Part shown: piece after piece, positions 60,840-64,000 of the stretch
Layout of the letters: every line of letters begins with the position of its first letter
How positions within the stretch are numbered: position 1 is the first letter of the stretch
Assembly (NCBI RefSeq): GCF_003265705.1
Contig: NW_020312966.1
Location: forward strand, 18,736,380 to 18,800,379
Length of the DNA: 64,000 nt
Source: Callorhinus ursinus
Taxonomy: Eukaryota > Chordata > Mammalia > Carnivora > Otariidae
Reading direction: 5' to 3'
Notes under the pieces: model-generated
Database searches by the model: none
What the model was told of the DNA's origin: nothing
Seen by the model: only the letters and a program-made list of their open reading frames with translations
Translations under genes and position numbers: made by a program

Positions 60840-63215
60840 CATTACACACTATGTCTCCAAAAAGAGAAGTCAGACATCTGCCTCCAGCCACGATGGATGA
60901 ACAGATTTATCCTAAATCATAGAAATCTAGAAAAGGGGAACAAAACTAGAAAAAATGGACAAAATATATAAAGCAACCATTTCAGACATTAGACAAAAGA
61001 TAAAGCAGAGTGGTGATCCTGAGAGAAGGTTGAAAACCAGGTGAACACTATGATCATCCCAGACTTCTGCTTGAAGTCATTTTCTGGACTGTAGTACAGG
61101 GAAGGCATCCTAACCTAAAGAGAGTTACCTAAACCTGATATAACAGCATTTTAAAATGAGGGTTTTTTTTAAGATTTTATTTATTTATTTGAGAGAGAGA
61201 CAGAGCATGAGAAGAGGGGAGAAGGTAGAGAGAGGGAGACACAGACTCCGCTGAGCAGGGAGCCCAATGCGGGGCTGGATCCCAGGACCCTGGGATCATG
61301 ACCTGAGCCAAAGGCAGATGCTTAACTGACTGAGCCCCCCCAGGTGCCCCTAAAAACAAGTTTTGAAATTATCAAGCTGAACTGCAAGTTACTTAACTTC
61401 CTGCCATAGGAGAGTCCAAAGCTCTTTATGGGAAAACAACAAAAATGAGACTTATAACAAAGAGAAAAACCAATAAATAGAAAGAGACACACATATCACA
61501 GAGATGCTAGAATTAGTAGACAGAGAATTTAAGGCAGCCTCTATGAATTTGCAGAAATATTTGAAGACATGAGCAAAATAAGAGATGCTTTAAAAAGAAC
61601 CAAACTGTAAAGCTGAAAAATAAATATATACATTTTGATATATCACTCAACTGTATTAAAAGTAGATTAGACACTGCAGAAGAAAAAGTAGTGAACCTGA
61701 AAATGTAGTGTCAGAAACTTTTTAAGCTGACATAAAAAAAAGACTAAAATAATAATAAAAAATTTAAGAAGTCTCAAATGATCTATAATTGGGCATAGTT
61801 AGAAACAGGATGGAGAGAGGGAAGAAATATAACTATACTGTTTAAAGGCTCTGACTTTTTTCCTGAAGTGGTATATTGTAAGTTAAAAATGCAAATTATT
61901 TTTTTAAACGTCATGAAAAAATAAAACGCCATTAGTGTAGATACAGTGGGATAGTAAAAATATCCAACTAATCCAAAACAAAACAGGAAAAGAAGTAAAA
62001 AGGAACAGAGAAAATATGAAATAAATAGGAAAAAACCATCAAGATGGTTGATATAATCCCCAAATTGTAGATAATTGCATTGCATATAAGCAATTTAAAC
62101 ATTGTACTTGAAAAGCATGGTCTGTCAGACTGGATTAAAAAGGAAGACAGAGCTATATTCTGCCTACAAGAAAAACACTCTAAATATAAAGACGTAAATA
62201 GGTTAAAAGTAAAAGGATGGGAAACAATGTAACATGCAAATACTGATCAAGAGAAAACTATAATGGCTATACTATCACTAACCAAAGTACACATCTGATA
62301 AAGAAATATTAGCAAGAATAAAAGGGAACATATTATCAAGGAATCAGTTTATCAGGATAATATAACAACCTGAAATGTTTATGTACCTAGTAACAGAGCT
62401 TTAAGAATACCTGAAGAAAAATCTGACCAAACTGAAGTTAGCAATAGACAAACTCTCTCTTATGGCTGGATATTTCAGCCATCCTTTTTCAGTAGTTAGT
62501 AAGATGAGTCATCATAAAATTAGTAGAATACGAAAATCTTATAAAACACAATCACCAGCTTTACTGAATTATTGTTGTTGCTGGGAATGTAAAATGGTTC
62601 AATCACTTTGGAAAACAATTTGGGAGTTTCTTATCAAGTTAAACATACACTTAATATATAACCCCACAATTCCACTGGTAGGTATTCACCTAAGAGAAAC
62701 AGAGAGACATCTATTGACCCAAAGACAAGTACATGAATGTGCTTAGAAGTTATATTCACTCTAGCCCCAAAGGGGGAACAAATACATCACTAGGCAAATG
62801 AATGAACAATTTGTAGTGAATTCATATGGTAGAAAGCTACTCAGAATAAAAAGCAATATCTATAGAGCACAGTGGTTTAATTTCAAAAGCTTCATGCTGC
62901 ACAAAAGAAGCCAGATCTCAAAGGGTGCATATGGCTTGCTTCCGTTCAGTGAAATCCCAGGAAATGAAAGTTACAGAATGCAGGTAAGTATTTTCCTTGA
63001 GATTAAGGAGGGATGAGGGGGCCCTAATGCAAAGGGGCATAGGAAACTGGGGGTCTTATGGAAATGTTCTATTCCTTGATTGTGGCGGTAGTTACACGGA
63101 TGTATACAACTGTCACATTTCATTAAACTATGAAATTTCACTTCATTAAAATATGTACTTAAAACAGGTGTGGTTTACTGCACGGGAATCACAGTATAAT
63201 AAAATTGATTTAAAA
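60840..63215 (+). mobile_element. Ancient L1 (L1M type), internally deleted
   Basis: Plus-strand order: 5' region (GTGATCCTGAGAGAAGG near 61012), an ORF1-like part (AATTTAAGGCAGCCTCTATG near 61526), endonuclease-domain remnants (62130-62470, with TYPE 'LQ.NTLNIKT'-like decay), then a jump to the ORF2 C-terminus (TGGGAATGTAAAATGGTTCA near 62581; CCACAATTCCACTGGTAGGT) and 3' UTR (ATGGAAATGTTCTATTCCTT; ATAAAATTGATTTAAAAAAT near 63200). Most of the reverse-transcriptase region is missing. A Can-SINE splits it at 61163-61350. Confidence 0.72.
61163..61350 (-). mobile_element. Can-SINE, reverse
   Basis: T-rich left end, AAGATTTTATTTATTTATTT, GAGAGGGAGACACAGACTCC, GCTGAGCAGGGAGCCCAATG and right end GAGCCCCCCCAGGTGCCCC. 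The TGAGCC.CCC head is mutated by extra C residues. Confidence 0.93.
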
Positions 63216-63689
63216 AATGATGTCAGTTTCTCATCCCATTCCTAATACCCATTTAGATGAATATTACATATACCTGGGATATCATTAGGAAATAGTCTTT
63301 AAGGAAGAGCATTCTATGGAATTAATGTCTAAGTGAATTTATGTCTTAAAATTTTTAATTAAAGTTGATGCAGCCTTCCTCTTTTCTGAAATAGGAATGT
63401 GAACACCAGTGAGTTTCAATGAGAGGGAAAATCCACAGCCATTACAAGTTTCCTCTCTTGATAAGACATGCATGAAACACCAAAATACAAATGGACTGCC
63501 TATACTTTTGTTATTCTCGGAAAATAAGGTGAATGAAGTTTTGTGGTTAGCTAGATATCTCAGCTAAATGGAGAGCCAAGCACTAACCCAGTGCTTTATA
63601 ATTCTTTTAGGCCATAGTGAAGACGAAGAATAAAGAGACAAAACTAAGGATAATTAATTTAAGTGATGCTTTTAACTGGTTTGGAAAAT

Positions 63690-63850
63690 AGCAGAGGAGA
63701 CTATTGGAGTAGAGGAGACAATATATCCAGATTCAGACACACTGAGTTTGAGATGCCTATAAAATCTCCAGTTGCAGATATCCAGTAGGCAGATGGTAAT
63801 ACCAACTTGGGGCTTTAATGAATGTCATAGGTGCTGCTGGGGATATAGAT
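63690..63850 (+). repeat. Ancient repeat fragment, same type as 11.5 kb
   Basis: GAGTTTGAGATGCCTATAAA, GCAGATATCCAGTAGGCAGA and GGGATATAGATGTGGAAG follow the later part of the same unassigned old repeat. Confidence 0.45.
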
Positions 63851-63854
63851 GTGG

Positions 63855-64000
63855 AAGAGAGATTGGGGGAAAGTAGAGGAGAGGAGGGGCAGAGGGAGAA
63901 GGAGAGGAGGGATGAGGAGAGGAGAGGAAAGAAATGGTTAATATCTATTGTGGATTTCTCTTTCAAGAAGTTTCATAGTTAAAGGGGGAAGGAAGGAAGG
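63855..64000. repeat. GA-rich and (GGAA)n low-complexity sequence
   Basis: GAGAGGAGGGG-type purine tract at 63860-63935, and GGAAGGAAGG running off the window end. Confidence 0.85.

Overview
This is vertebrate nuclear DNA from a carnivoran mammal, and I see no functional host protein-coding gene in it. The diagnostic signal is a set of twelve Can-SINE (SINEC) copies of the tRNA-derived type that opens with GGGGCGCCTGGGTGGCTCAG, together with LINE-1 copies that carry the carnivoran 3' end. None of the twelve looks like the dog-lineage SINEC_Cf type. From memory of the families I therefore lean to an arctoid caniform (bear, seal or mustelid group) rather than a dog or cat. That placement is inference.

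Layout. 1-2.7 kb holds old repeats, a Can-SINE and microsatellites. 2,743-10,005 is a full-length LINE-1 on the minus strand, flanked by a perfect 17-bp target-site duplication. It keeps both ends and a CpG-rich 5' UTR. Its ORF1 is broken by two stops and a frameshift. Its ORF2 stays in one frame throughout apart from two TGA stops and one Can-SINE insertion. 10-16 kb has a long pyrimidine tract, a MER20-type DNA transposon, old repeats, two Can-SINEs stacked at one site, and an unassigned inverted repeat. 16.1-18.15 kb is an L1 ORF2 fragment that received an RPS29 retrocopy whose 56-codon reading frame is still open.

18-34 kb is quiet: scattered MIR and L2 relics, one Can-SINE and little else. 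34-39.7 kb has an old L1 tail, Can-SINEs, a solo MaLR-like LTR with its target duplication, a second truncated L1 next to a Can-SINE at the same target sequence, and a small CpG-rich, promoter-like patch near 39.4 kb. 42.6-45.2 kb has a Can-SINE with a perfect 16-bp target duplication, a 5'-truncated L1 on the minus strand, and a reversed LTR. 48-54 kb is AT-rich with an ancient L1 relic. 54.9-55.7 kb holds an unidentified ORF pair that may be pseudogene remnants. 55.8-64 kb has MER5-type transposons, LTR relics, a GT microsatellite grown inside one LTR, a G-rich tract and an ancient L1 split by a Can-SINE.

How it fits together: nearly everything recognisable is explained by L1 activity. L1 copied itself (2.7-10 kb, 37.3-38.05 kb, 43.2-44.1 kb), mobilised Can-SINEs, and mobilised the RPS29 mRNA. 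Several later insertions used the A/T-rich tails of earlier ones. No CRISPR, operon or other prokaryotic system is present. All family names come from recognising consensus-like text by eye; no database search was made.
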